64,000 nucleotides of DNA from Puffinus mauretanicus (lineage: Eukaryota; Chordata; Aves; Procellariiformes; Procellariidae): contig JAJKFH010003354.1 in the NCBI GenBank assembly GCA_023333565.1, positions 992,001 to 1,056,000 of the forward strand, written 5' to 3'. The notes beneath the pieces were generated by a model, which was given only the letters and a program-made list of their open reading frames with translations, searched no databases and was not told where the DNA came from. A program made the position numbers and the translations under genes. How positions within the stretch are numbered: the stretch's first letter is position 1; every line of letters begins with the position of its first letter. This document shows, one piece after another, positions 12,201 to 24,500 of the stretch.

Positions 12201-15200
12201 CCATCCTTACCGCCAGGCAGCGAGGGGTCAGCTGGGATTAGTCGCAGGAGAAACTATGCCCTACAACTCAAGACACAAGCCTTGCTCCTCTCCGGGAAGC
12301 AGCTCGCCACGCCAGTGTGCAAGGAGGGTGAGCTGGGACCTCTCTTTTGGGATTGCTTGAAGGACCAGGAGAATGAGCAGAGATCATGCCAGCAGGAGAA
12401 AGCGAGGCAGCTCTTGTCTGCTGTTAAGATGGAAGGTCTTCCAGAGACGGGCTACAATACCCAACATCTCACAGGGCCCAAAAAGCTGTGGGGGGGCTGC
12501 CACACGCTCAGCATAGGTTTGAGTTAGTTGTTATTACAGGCAGAATCCATTACACATGAACTTCGTCCTGGGAGCACTGAAAAAGCAGAAGCAAGCACAG
12601 GCTGGTTTTGATCTCAACTCAACCTACCACCACCCAGTTCAACACATGGGTTTGAATGCTCAGATCCAGACAGTCGAGCTTCATCCGCACAGCTACGTCC
12701 AGCAGAAATAGCAGAAAGCTGCCTTGCCCAGCCTGATGCTGCCTGTGGTCCTTTCACAAGTACCACCGCCCTATTCGTGAAGGTGTCAGGAGCCCCATGA
12801 AGGAGCTCCGCTGGTACAGCTCTGCCAGCCAAGTCTCTGAGCTGGGTTAGGGTTAGGCATGGAGGAGGAGGCCTGGAAAAATGACTCACCAGCATCTGCG
12901 ATGGGTCAGGAGAGCGATGCAGAACTAGGCAGCTTCACAGAGCTGGTTTTCTGACTCCATCTGTGCCCTTTTCTCTAGGCCAAGAGCTATAAATAAAACA
13001 GCACCGTGCTGAAGATGTGCAGCTCGTCAGGAGAGCACCTCCCTACTTGGGGCCAACCTGGGGCCAAAGCACCGATCCCCAGACAGCGGCACTAACGAGA
13101 TCTGCTTGCAGACAGACTACACAAATACCTCCATCCCTTCCCATCCCGATTCCTGGACTGGAAACAGTGGCAAGCAGAGAAATATTTGTCTGTCCAGTTC
13201 TGTGCTTCCAGACATATTTAGGGAAACAGGCTAAGTACCCTGACTGCCATTCCTTTCCTGCCTGTATTCAACCTCATCACTTTTACACAAAAGGTTGTCA
13301 AAGGATTAGGATACCCATCTCTTGCAGGCACCCCAAAAACACTGCTGTAACCAGACAAGCTGGTTTAGGTCCAAAGTCCTTCTCAAATATGTAAGTTTTA
13401 CAGTCTGTGTGCATATACATCATGGGGATAAAAAACCCCTACAATATACCACCAAAAAAACCTCAAACCCCTCTCTCAGACAAATATAGACTTCTCAATC
13501 GTGCATTAGTTAAAATGAGGACTGTACTCCATAAGGATGTCCAGGCCCCTTCCTTCTCCTGCTCAGGTGTTCATCTTGGCTGAGCAAGCGTGGAGTTGTG
13601 CAGAGCTGCCCATCCCTATCACCTTATGCAGCCATCAGGCAGAACGCACCTTCTCCACGAGCACAGGTGATCTCCGACCACCCAGCGGGCTGAGAGCCAT
13701 ATGCCAGACACCCAGATTCAGGGACATAAGGACAAGGGGATCAGGAAAGCTCAGGACCTCAGTGACGTGGCTCTCAAAGCCAAGTTGTTGGGGACTTTGT
13801 CACCATAAATTACATAAACAAACACCTGGAATTTAACATGAACATTGGCAATGGTAAAGTCAACTGAAAAGTCTCATTAAGAGATGGAGAAAAGCAAGAT
13901 CCAGTGAATACAAATATATGCCACAGATATCACTTCACCTGCCAAAAGGTTTGGCCTCTTTTCAGCAAGTGTCCTGCACTGAGCAGCTCCTTCTGAAGCC
14001 ACGTGGATCATTGAGGGACTGTGAGATGACAATGCAGAAGCCTGGACAGATACCATACAAACACACTGAATAAATAGGCTTCAAATTCAACCTAGAAACA
14101 CAATGAACTGCTAGTCAAGCAGTACATTCATTCGGTGTTCCCAGCTAGATCGACTTATTACTCTTTCCTGATGAAGGGTCACCATGGGAAGAAAGCTCCA
14201 TCTTGGGAAACTTGGGAAAGCAACAACCCTACGCAATGTGAAAAACAGGTCACTGCTGCAGGAGGAGAGAAGCAGGAAAGCCATGCCACAAACACATCTC
14301 CGTAAGGAAGGCTATGGAAGACACCAACCCTGTCTGCTTCCTTAAACCCAGGTTCATCCCCAGCCCAAGCCCACGCTGCAGCTAGGCCAGGGCATGGTGG
14401 GAACAGCATCTCCCACACCCAACACACTCATGTTTCCATCCTTCCATGCATGAAGCAATCCAGGTCCCTTTGCCTTCTCAGCCCTGAAGATCTCAGGCCA
14501 AACATTCCTTAAAATCCACCTGCTGCAATGAAGCTGAACTTTTATGGGCAGGGGGGAAGAAAGTTTTCTTCCTGACTGCTGCCCCGGCACGGCTGCATTT
14601 TGGCACCACAGCAGATGCATGTGTAAAACAATTGGGACCCCTCAAATATGAAGCTTCCCAACACAACAATTCAGAAGTCAGAACGATGAACACAATGCCA
14701 GTAGATCTGAATTTTCCAAGAGAAATTCAAGATCAGCAGAAAGAACTTCAGCTTTCTGTTACGATCGCAAAGATGGGAACTGCCTTAGGTAGTTAGACCA
14801 GAACTGCTTTAAAGTATTGCAGCAGACATCAGGCAGCTTCTCTTTTTAAATTTACGGATAAAGAAGAAATCCTGCCCAGCCTGGAGTCGATACCAGTCTT
14901 GCCTCCTCTTCCAGACCAGAACAAAAGGGAACATATTGCAACTATGCTGAGAGAGGAGGGCTGCTGTCTATTTCTTTAAATGTAATGTTAATGCCTTGTA
15001 ATCAGCTTTAATTTTTAAACAGACCCAGCCCTCCTGTCCATTTCCCCTAATTCAGGACACGTGGAAGGTAAATGGCCTATGCTTAAACCGGGACAGCATC
15101 AGCTGTGACAGCTGGAGAGCCTGTAAGTCTCAACTGCCTGATAACAGGAATGGATGTCAAAACTCACCAGGGGAGGGGGAACGGGGAGGGCAAGGGAGGT

Positions 15201-18200
15201 GCTGGAGATGCCGTAAGGTCATGGAGAAGCCAGGAGATAAGGCCAGACGGCTCATTTACTGGATGGAACCTCACTGAAGCCAACAGGACTCAAAGAAATG
15301 CTAGAAGTGATGAAACAGCAAAGGACTTGGCGGTGACTCCCCACCCCTAATGAAGCTCTTGGCTTCCCTTTCGGGGTATTGCTAACACCATCGCAAACAC
15401 GCTGAGGAGAAAAGGCGAGTGTCTTTTAGGGGACAGCAACAGATCAAGCCAGGAACTGAGCAACTGGTGTCTCCCCAGGACGCTGCCTTCTCTCTTCGCG
15501 ATCTCAAAGGCATGTTTCAGAGCTAAAAAGCAGCCTGTAGACTTCACGTGGGACTCGGACACAAAACCACCTGGGAGGCTCTCCTTGTGCTCCGCCGACA
15601 CCGCTGCCTTTGGAAAGAGAAAAGAGACCTGTGGTACGTCACGACTGCTCATCATATAAAACCGTCTTCCCCCAAGGAAATAAAATGGCAGAGCCCGCGA
15701 GCCTCCCTACCCCAAAAGCCAAACTGTACCCAGAAATAACCATTCTGCGTCTCCATCAAGGGACTCATCAAGGTCACTCAACAAGCCAAGGGACGCCCTA
15801 AAGCCAGCAGCACTCAAGTGCCGTGGCATCCACCTCCAGCCTCCTGCTCTACTCAAACAACCCAGACAAACTGTCTGTGCTGGGTTGTGCGAAGCTGGCT
15901 CCGTGTAACACAACCGCGCGTTGGCGTAGGTAGCGCCTGGTCAGTTGGACCAAAGGGAGAATCTGGCCATCAACGCAGTATGAGAGGGACTTGTCTGAGC
16001 CACTATTTTTAGCCCCGGTTGGTGGGCAGACAAATCCTAATCGTCAGAGGCAGCCGTCTCGTCATCAGTCCCAAGATGTCAAACCAAAGCCGCACAGTGC
16101 CCACGACAGCCCAGCGTCAGAGGGACAGGCTGACCCGACTGCGCCACCGGCGCTGCCCAAGATTAGTGCCCAAGAGTAATGTAGGACAGCAGCAAAAACC
16201 ATGAGATCCATTACGATGGGTTTAAAGCAGCAGGGCAAGGCAAGTCGTGCCAAAGCGAGCAGAAATCATCTGTGCTGGTAAGATTCAGTGCAAACGGAGC
16301 AGCGGTCTCAGGTCTTGGAAATACTTCAGCCCTCATCGTGTTGGGAAAGACCTAGCAGCACCATGCTGACTGCTGGCATCAAACCTGTGGCTGGTGTCCC
16401 ACGATTCCAACGCTGCATATTCCTCACCACCCACACTGGGGCTCCCCGGACAGCCAGGTGGTGACACGGAAAGGGTGCGGACACAGGGATGGCTGAGCTG
16501 CACTCAAGTATAGGGCACACACAGGGAACTGCATGTACTTGACACAGACTCGATTTAACTGAGGCTTATGCCAACATATTTTACTCAGAGTGCATCATGG
16601 CCCCGTTGCTGACAATAATTCATTTATGCACAGTAATTCGTCCTCTAGGAAACACCTCTCCCTGTTCCTGGACCAGCTCAGTGCATGCACCCAGGAACTC
16701 ACACTCATCCACTTCAGCTCTCCTTGCTGGCTGCCATCGGCCTCTCTTCTCCCCTGTCGTCCGAAACACATCTGCAAAAATTATTTTCCTCACTTCTCCT
16801 TCAGATTGGGATGAAATCATACCTGTTTCAGGGAAATACTTCATTAAAAAAATCTGTTCCCACCGGGAAGACCCTACAAAAACCTCGACTCCTTCCTTCC
16901 TGTCTGCTTGGACGCAAGCAAGCTGATCTGCACTTCGCCAAGTTGCTAACAACTCATTTGGGTCCATCTGCCCTAAAAAGGGGATCCAACAGGAAAAAAA
17001 GATTTTTTTTAAAGACGAAAGTTTGCAGCAGATCAGCCTCCAAGCCTCCCCCCCATCTTTTTTTTTTTCCCTCATGCAAAAAAAGCCACCAGTTACCAGC
17101 GGATCAGCGTGCCGCACCTCCCTGTCCCGAGGCATCCCAAAGCAAACAGGCAGTTCCCTTCGCTGGGTTTGCCCGACGTATCTCCCGCTGCTTTCACGCT
17201 TTCCAGGAGACGCGCACAGCCCAAAGAACAGGATCTCGACTCCTGCCTTCCCCTCCTGGATGTGCTTTCAACTGTAAACAGCCTACACAGAGCCCGACGG
17301 GACTGGCAACCGCGCTCCAGGCCTGGAGGTCTCTCTGCTGCCGAGAGGAGGGTTCCCCATCTCCCATCTGCGCAGCCGAGGGTGGAGACAGGTTTCCACC
17401 TGACACCTTATTGATTTTGTGCGGGAAGCTCGACAGCCTCACCCAGAGCTGAAGGCTTTTCAGCATTTAAACTGCTTCTGATACAGAAATCGCCAACTGG
17501 AACAGCTCTTCTGTGCAGCAAGTGCCCCATCACCCCAAATGCCACTATAGGCTTGTTTATCCTATGCTAACTTGCAAGATACGTTCCTGTACTGATGCCT
17601 TATTTCCTCTGTTTGCGAAAGCAGAGAGCTTGCTAATCCCCCTTTACCCACGTCAGAGTCCTAACGTTCTCCCCGGGCTTCCATCACAACTCGATAATCC
17701 TGGCTCACCCCCAGCCTGGCTCCCTTCGGTTGTACGGAGAATTGGGTTTGAATTTTTTGGATGACTGGGGGGGGATGGAGAAGGGCAAGACTCACTGTAG
17801 GCTCCTTCTAGTGCCCGCCTGTACGCTGCCACACCACCACCAAGCACATCAGCGCTCCCAGGAGCATCTCCAGCAGCACGGGGAGGAGATACATCAGTAA
17901 AACGTGCTTTGGGGCCAGGAAAAAGAGCAGCAGTTGCTGCCTAGGAGGACCAAGGTGCACAAACAAGGATCCATTGGGTCTCTGGCTGTGCCTAGCTCAG
18001 GTCTGTTAAATCAATTCCCTGGTCACAGCTTGATTTCACATCTTCCACTGCCACTTCTCCTCTTCCCAACACAGCTCCTTCCACTGTGCCTCCTTCCATG
18101 CTCTGTTTTGAATCCCAGCTGCAGCTTCGAGCATACCACCCCTCTCGCCTTCAAATCGGCCTTTCAAAATGCCACACGCTGCACAAAACTGCAATAACCC

Positions 18201-19119
18201 CAGGCTTGTGACGACACTGAGGCCATTAAACCAACCTTCGTCGGGCAGGGAGTCTGCTCTGTCCTTCCTGGGCAGCACCGCGCACTGCTACAGCCCCGCG
18301 CAGGTACTGCTTCGGCGAAAGCCTCATCAATATTTAAAGATGAAGCCAGGAAGCCCATAGCCCAAGCAGCTTTCAAGCCCCCGATCAGATCAATGTCAAA
18401 CAAAAGGCTGCATATGAGGATGCTCCAGCGAGCGAGGCCCAGACTGCAGGCTGGCACCGTCACTTCTCCCTCCCGACGCCGATCGAGTTTCTCTCCTCCA
18501 GCCCCAGCGGGCTGGGACGGCTCCAGCACGGAGCCCATCGCACGGAGCTGCCCATAGCGCACACCGAAAGCGGCCCCAGAGCGCACAGTTTCCTCTTACC
18601 AAAGCATTTTCAGTTTCCAGTCAACTTCAAAAATCGGTGCTGCTACAATCCCCTTCACTTGCTTTGAATATTACTTTGCTTTAATGCCAGCCACTTAAGA
18701 ACAAAACATCTGAGGCTCAAACCATGGGGTCACCGGTTCCAGCATCCCGACTCAGAGCAGATGCTCCAGAGTAGCAAGAAAACCATAATGCACTTAGCTA
18801 GTTTGACACTGCATGGGAGCAGGAGATCTGATTTCCCTTAGATATAAATGTAACCGATCACACGATTATCCGCAGCCCTTTTGCAGTTCAGCCACGTGCT
18901 GGGCTCCCTACTCCCTGCAAGACCAGATTTAGCACTAGCTTCCGAGACATCCATGAACGTACAGAAGTTGCCTCTTTTTAGCCATCTTGGTTCTCTTGTA
19001 TCACTTAATTATTATTCAGATGCCAGAGAACGGATGGGAAAAATACCATATCAAGATAGAAACAAAAAATTTTACAAAGAGAAGAATTACATCTGATGAC
19101 TAAAATCAGGAATGAAACA

Positions 19120-19200
19120 CCTTACCTGACCTCAAGCAAATTTGTTAAACTACCGTCTCAGTTCCCCTATCAATAAGATGGGGGTAAATTTATGCCCTTT
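19120..19200 (+). mobile_element. MIR-like SINE fragment
   Basis: Contains ACCTCAAGCAAATTTGTTAAACT, then CGTCTCAGTTCCCCTATCAATAAGATGGGGGTAA, which follows the MIR 3' half (CAAGTCACTTAACCTCTCTG, then CCTCAGTTTCCCCATCTGTAAAATGGGGATAA). Only the core and 3' part are recognisable. Old and diverged; edges approximate. Confidence 0.65.
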
Positions 19201-19868
19201 CCAGGGAAAGTGATGTGGGTAAGGGATTGGAATCCCTCAGAGAAGACCTACAGGAGGGTAAGAGCATTCCTAGAGAGAAGCGTTTATTGGAAATATCAGC
19301 AAATTAAGATTTTGCAAGCAATAGCGAGCAGGGGGAATTTGCTGGTTAATACCATTATGGCTCTGGCAGTCATTTTCCCTCTCTCCTTCCTGCAAGCAAT
19401 CGCACCAAATCACTCCCCGTTTCATCTCCTCCCGACAGAACGCCACGCAGAGCGGTTTGTCCCCGCTGCATCAAATAACCGAGCACCGGTGCCCGGGAGG
19501 ATGCTCACACTCGCACCCTGGGCTTCAGGGTACGGAGAAGGCAGACAAATCCTCCGCGACCGTGCCAACGCTGAAAATCCATCTGCTCTCCATCCCCAGA
19601 CAGAGACAGCAGGAATGGATACCAACATCTCCTCCATCCCTAAGGGAGATATATTAGCTGGTTACGTAATAAAACTAACAGCACGGCGCTTCCAAGGACT
19701 ACCGTGCCGACAAAGCCCTTCCCCTTAATACCACCGGAGATTAGAGCAAATCGAAGAAGAGTGGAAACAAGGCGAGGGGCTGCGGGTGAGGTTTTGCACA
19801 GAGGAAAATGCTGCAGTCTCTCCCCTTAATGCACTCTAAATCCCATCTGATTTCCAACTCTGCTGCTT

Positions 19869-19901
19869 AAAAAAAAAAAAAAAAAAAAAGGAAAAAAAAA
19901 A
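19869..19901 (+). repeat. Poly-A tract
   Basis: A21-GG-A10. No retrotransposed gene or element is recognisable immediately upstream, so it is treated as simple sequence. Confidence 0.85.
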
Positions 19902-21426
19902 GCTCAGACTGCATTAAAATGATATTAATGCTGGGTGAGTGAGGTAGAGTGACTCAGGAAGGGTGTGGAGGAGGAGAGTTGTTTAGGGGAAGCATCCAGA
20001 GGAATCCAGACCATGAAAGCATTTTGGAAGCAGACCAAAAGGAGCCAGGGGTGCAGATCTGCTAAAGGACACTAACCGTGCTTTTACAAATCTGATTAGT
20101 TGCTGGTTTTGAGCATCCAGGGTCAGATCCTTCCTTCGATAAACACACATCTCTTATCCCCCTCGTGCCAGGCTGCCGGCAAAGCATAATACAACATAAC
20201 CCTACTCTTCCCTCTCAATATCAGATGCATTCCCAGCTCTGAGGACAGGGTTTTCACTTCATTTCTGCTCCCTCTTCAGGCTGGCTGACTCCACAGCAAG
20301 AGACATCAATTTACCCCGAGTAAAATTACTCTTCCCTCCACCGCACCGTTTCCGCTGCAAACTAAATATTTAAAACGAGCGCGATCCCTATGTGATGAGG
20401 ATTTCGATGGAAGTCAAACTCCAGGTCTCATCTAGCCAGATTGCTGCTTTACATGCAAAGTGATAAGGCAAGAAGTCATCGCTGCCAGCCGACTGCACGT
20501 GCTTGTTCCCCCTTTGACAATTAACGTCCAAATAGCCCCATCCTCAAGGCAACATTTCTTTACGACTTCACACTTCGCATCCTTTTTGAGCTTATTTTGA
20601 CACACCTCCTTCCATTTCACCGAAATAACCAGTGAGTTTCATCTCTGAACTGGGAAAACACGGTAAAGGCGTCAGGCAGAAGTACAGCGCAACTGGAGGC
20701 AGTGGATGAGCACCAACTAGACACGTTCGTACATTCCCGTATTGTCTTTGAATCAGTCTCTATGAACTTACTGTTTTATTCACTACCAGCTTAGTTTGAA
20801 TAACTGCGACAGTCACCAGACTTGGCAGAAGAAATGCCCAGATAATAGGTGAGAAACACTACAGAGAATCCCTAGAACCATGCGATTTACTACGGTGGCA
20901 AGATGGAAAATAAAGCAGGAGGCAAACAACCCAAGGCTGACTGCCGAGGGATGCCTGGAAGGTGCCACCCAAGCAGAAAAGCAACAGTTGCTCAAGAGCA
21001 GCCACCAAGCATACAAGAAAAGTCTTGAGAAAGGAAGGAAATGAATGGGTAATAAAACGTTGGTCATACTCTCTGCCACTTCACAGTGAAGCGTTTTGGA
21101 GATGAGTTTATTACGGTATTATGGCACGGACTAGTTGTGTTAGTTGACCAAGTCTGGTCCTCCCTGGCTAGGCACTGTACAGTGGGGAGCAGTTTTCCCC
21201 CAAAAACTAAGGCTAACTAGCAAGCTGGCAGAAGGAGGAAAAGAGCAGAGCCACCAATACAAGAGGTTAGTGCTACCATTTTGTTCTGAGATTTTAAGTC
21301 ACAACCTAGTTAGTGACCATCTGCAGTGAGGGAGAACTATTTTACTAGTAAAAACTTGACATTTCAAGTAAAAGAGAGGAAAAACCCCTAGCTAAGAGCA
21401 AAGTAAAAACTTTCTGGCAGCCTTAC

Positions 21427-21551
21427 CATTGGCATCTTGGACTCCGGTAAGCGCTCCTACTGCTGCTGCAGTTTCACCAGATAGGACAATTTGTCCTCCA
21501 CCTTGAAGAGTGGCTTCAGCAAGCGTGGCTACTGCATGGGCAGCTGCTTCA
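21427..21551 (-). CDS. NRF1: NRF1 exon 10: activation region, residues 408-449; last coding exon in the window
   Basis: The acceptor TGCCCACAG ends at 21552 and the donor is AATG|GTAAGG. Length is 125 bp: one base completing Ser408, 41 codons and one base of codon 450. It starts EAAAHAVATLAEATLQGGG, contains VLSGETAAAVGALTG and ends VQDAN. It has no start codon, so simple ORF searches miss it. A functional donor shows that the gene continues leftward, where about 54 more codons are expected. Confidence 0.96.
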
Positions 21552-24500
21552 CTGTGGGCACAGGAAAGGAGAAAGAAGAATTAGGAAGACCAAACAAATA
21601 ACTCCACTCCCGTAGCATCAATTTTAACCAGGCATTGTACATCAAGAAAACAAATCCAGAAAGGAGGGATTCTTACTGGGTCCAGATGAAGTTATCCAGA
21701 GCAGAAAATCTACAGTGGAGGAGGAATACATGGGAAGAAGCTCCTTCCACTGGCTTTTTTCAGCTTGCAGATCTCTTAGTCAGAACATCCCTGCCTTCTT
21801 ACCTGCGCATCCTTTTGCCCGGGACTCTACTAAAAGCTTTCGGACAATCCAAGTAAGTTATACCACGTGGCTCCTTCCTGCCTCTGGTTTCTGGTACAAA
21901 ACTCATTCTTTTGGCACTGTCACATTCCGAGTCTCTACAGGTTTTAGAGCTTTACCCTTCATTACTGATTCAGCCAGTGCACCTTGCACCGAAACAGGCC
22001 CAGAGGTTTACCGTTACCAGGATCACATCAGCAGCTCTGTATTTAACCAAGATGGAGTACTTCTCCCCAGCTGAGTGGTTTAATAATTCTTTTTAATGAG
22101 TGATCGGTAGCTTAGCATGGTATTCTTAAATTTCTTCATACGAATGAGGTCAGACCAAAGGTCCTTCTCGTGCAGCAACCCTGCTGTGAGAAGAGCCAGT
22201 ATCAGAAATTTGGAAGGAGTGTGTATGATCCTTCCCTTCCTACACCCTCTCAGCTTCCGATGGTCGGCAGTGTATTGATTTCCTACATCAGAGACTGCAT
22301 CTGGACCATCAGGTTTGATTTGTCTAATCCCCTTTGAAACCCATTTTTACTTTTTGCTTCCACAACATCCTGTAGCAATGAGTTCCACATTTAATTAGAT
22401 GCTGTGTGAAGAAAAATTGCATTCTGGTACTCTGAAAACTACTACCTCAGTCTGGCTGGGCAGTCCTTAAGTCTGATATTGTGAGAAATAGAAAATAACT
22501 GTTCCTTTTTCGTTTTCTCATGATTTTATAGACTTCCAGTAATCTCCTTCCCAAGCAGAAGAGCCATAGTCCACTTACTGTGCAAGGACTCTTCCTGGCT
22601 TCCGACCGCTCTTGTCCTTCCCAGACTTTTTTTAAATGTAAGACATCTGTTTGAGGGGGGTGACCATTTCTCATACTATTCAAGATGTAGTCACACCATG
22701 AGTTAGTCCAGGGGCCTAATCCTGTCTTGTTCTCTATGCTTTTCCCTATAATTCCTAATATTCAAGTTACTTTTTTGACAATATCTGCTCAGCAGTGATA
22801 AAACATTCCAGCAGGATACTTCCCTGAATGCTTTCCAAATGGTAACCGGTAATATATAGTTCCTCATTGGGTGTATACAGGAGATGTTTCTTCATGTGTG
22901 TATCACTTGCATTTATTGACATCATATTTCATTTGCCATTTGGTTGCACAGTGCTGTGAGCATCCTTCAGCAGCTGTCCAGGCTTCTCCAGACCTATTGG
23001 ACAACTATTAGCTACTTCTGGTGACCTACTGCTAGTCACAAAATTATTCCAAAGCCATCCCCTTCTTGCATCTGAATCTCCTACCACTTCTTACCTTAAT
23101 GAACTAAAAAAATTAGATATTTTCTTTAGCTTCCCCTAGGATGCTCTTCCTTAACTGCCCCACTCATTCTCTGGTAGACCAACTGACTCAAATATTTTCC
23201 AAGTACTTCCTACTCATTTCCTGCTTAGATGCTGTACGCTTTCCAACTGTATTCACTCAGGGTGTATTTTCATTTCTAAATAGCCCCTCTGCCTCTCAGA
23301 GTAGCTCTTAAACACTGTTAGCGAACCAGAATATTTTCTTGTTCTGCTTTCCTACTCCCTTTGGCTAATCTCTCTTCTGAACCTGCAGCTATGTGAAGGC
23401 AGTTACGCTGCAGGAAGGCCAACTACCACACAGCAAACCCGTGCGTAAGCATGGATTTGCTGGTATAACCCTGTTTCCCAGACTTCAGACAGCATTTATT
23501 TGAATCTACTTTCAAGGGCAATTGAGCATTTTAATAATCTGTTACGGTTGCATCCCTGAAAATAATAATGATCTGCAGCACAAAAGCTTTTTCCAGTTAC
23601 ATGTGCTCCACAAACATTAATTGGTTCAAATCAATGAATTAATCACCTACCTCCACTTTGTCCTCTTTTACTAGAAGGCCTAATACTTCCCATCCTCAAA
23701 CCTGACAGAGGTTGCGTCATCCATCATGTCATGCTGTTGGCAGATGTGCTGCTCTACACGGGACTATGAAAGACTCTGCGCTCTGTCAGCAGCCATTGGA
23801 ATAAGATTCAGAGATGGCAGCTTTCAGCCAAATTAGGCATAAAGTTGCCAGAGCTGGGATGAGCCTCCAGCTTTCAAGGACCGGAGCCTTGCTGAGATCT
23901 TCCTACAGGCAGGGGAAAGACCGCAGTCCCACAGTTGAAAGCTACAAGGAACACTTTGTGGCAAAGGAAAAATTACACCTCTTCCACATGGAAGGGCTTT
24001 GGAGGACAGTTACCTGGAAAGGTCTCCAGAACTACCACGGTCAGTAGACAAAGAGGGTGACAACAAGCTGGGAAACAAAACACGAGGCCCCTCATTCCCA
24101 CTGCAACGCTGCTACAGCCTTCGCATCGCTCCTGAACTACAAGCTGTTTGAACAGACTTATCACAGGGCTTTCCTGGGTTTAAACACAGCTGATCCTGTC
24201 TTGAGGCACAACAGAGACTAAATGACTTGTTGAAGGCTCTTCCATTCATATTTTCTAGGAGACTCTCTTTAGTTCTAACAACACTTCCTTTTATTAAGGA
24301 TTCTGAATTTCTCAAGCTAATACAGGAAAAGGAACAGCTCATTGCGACCTTAAGAGCTAAAACTAGTAGCGATGGGATGAAATTAAAATCAAAAGCCCAC
24401 TGATGTTCTAGTCCAGAAAAACTTCTAAAAAAAAATACATACAAAAATCTGTTGCCTGGAAATGTGCAGGATAAAATCCTGCAAGTCGGATTCCGGGAGA

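Larger units (their letters stand above)
1..21426 (-). other. NRF1: NRF1 intron 10, partial; terminal exon not found
   Basis: Follows the exon 10 donor and runs off the left edge. I looked on the minus strand for the expected C-terminal sequence (starting GLVQIPVSMYQTVV, ending VVTLEQ then stop) and did not see it. Contents: a 30-bp tandem duplication (3036-3093), small palindromes at 5235-5260 and 5420-5437, an inverted-repeat relic at 8917-9040, a tRNA-headed SINE-like relic at 9160-9235, a MIR-like fragment at 19120-19200 and A/T homopolymers. The remaining sequence shows nothing I can support. Confidence 0.8.

Noticed and set aside
16685..17452. Longest open frame in the window (255 codons, + strand)
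   Set aside because: Composition and translation look like random sequence, there is no recognisable domain or splice structure, and overlapping frames on the other strand are of similar quality. It lies in NRF1 intron 10.
19869..19901. Poly-A tail of a processed pseudogene
   Set aside because: No recognisable gene-derived sequence or target-site duplication next to it.
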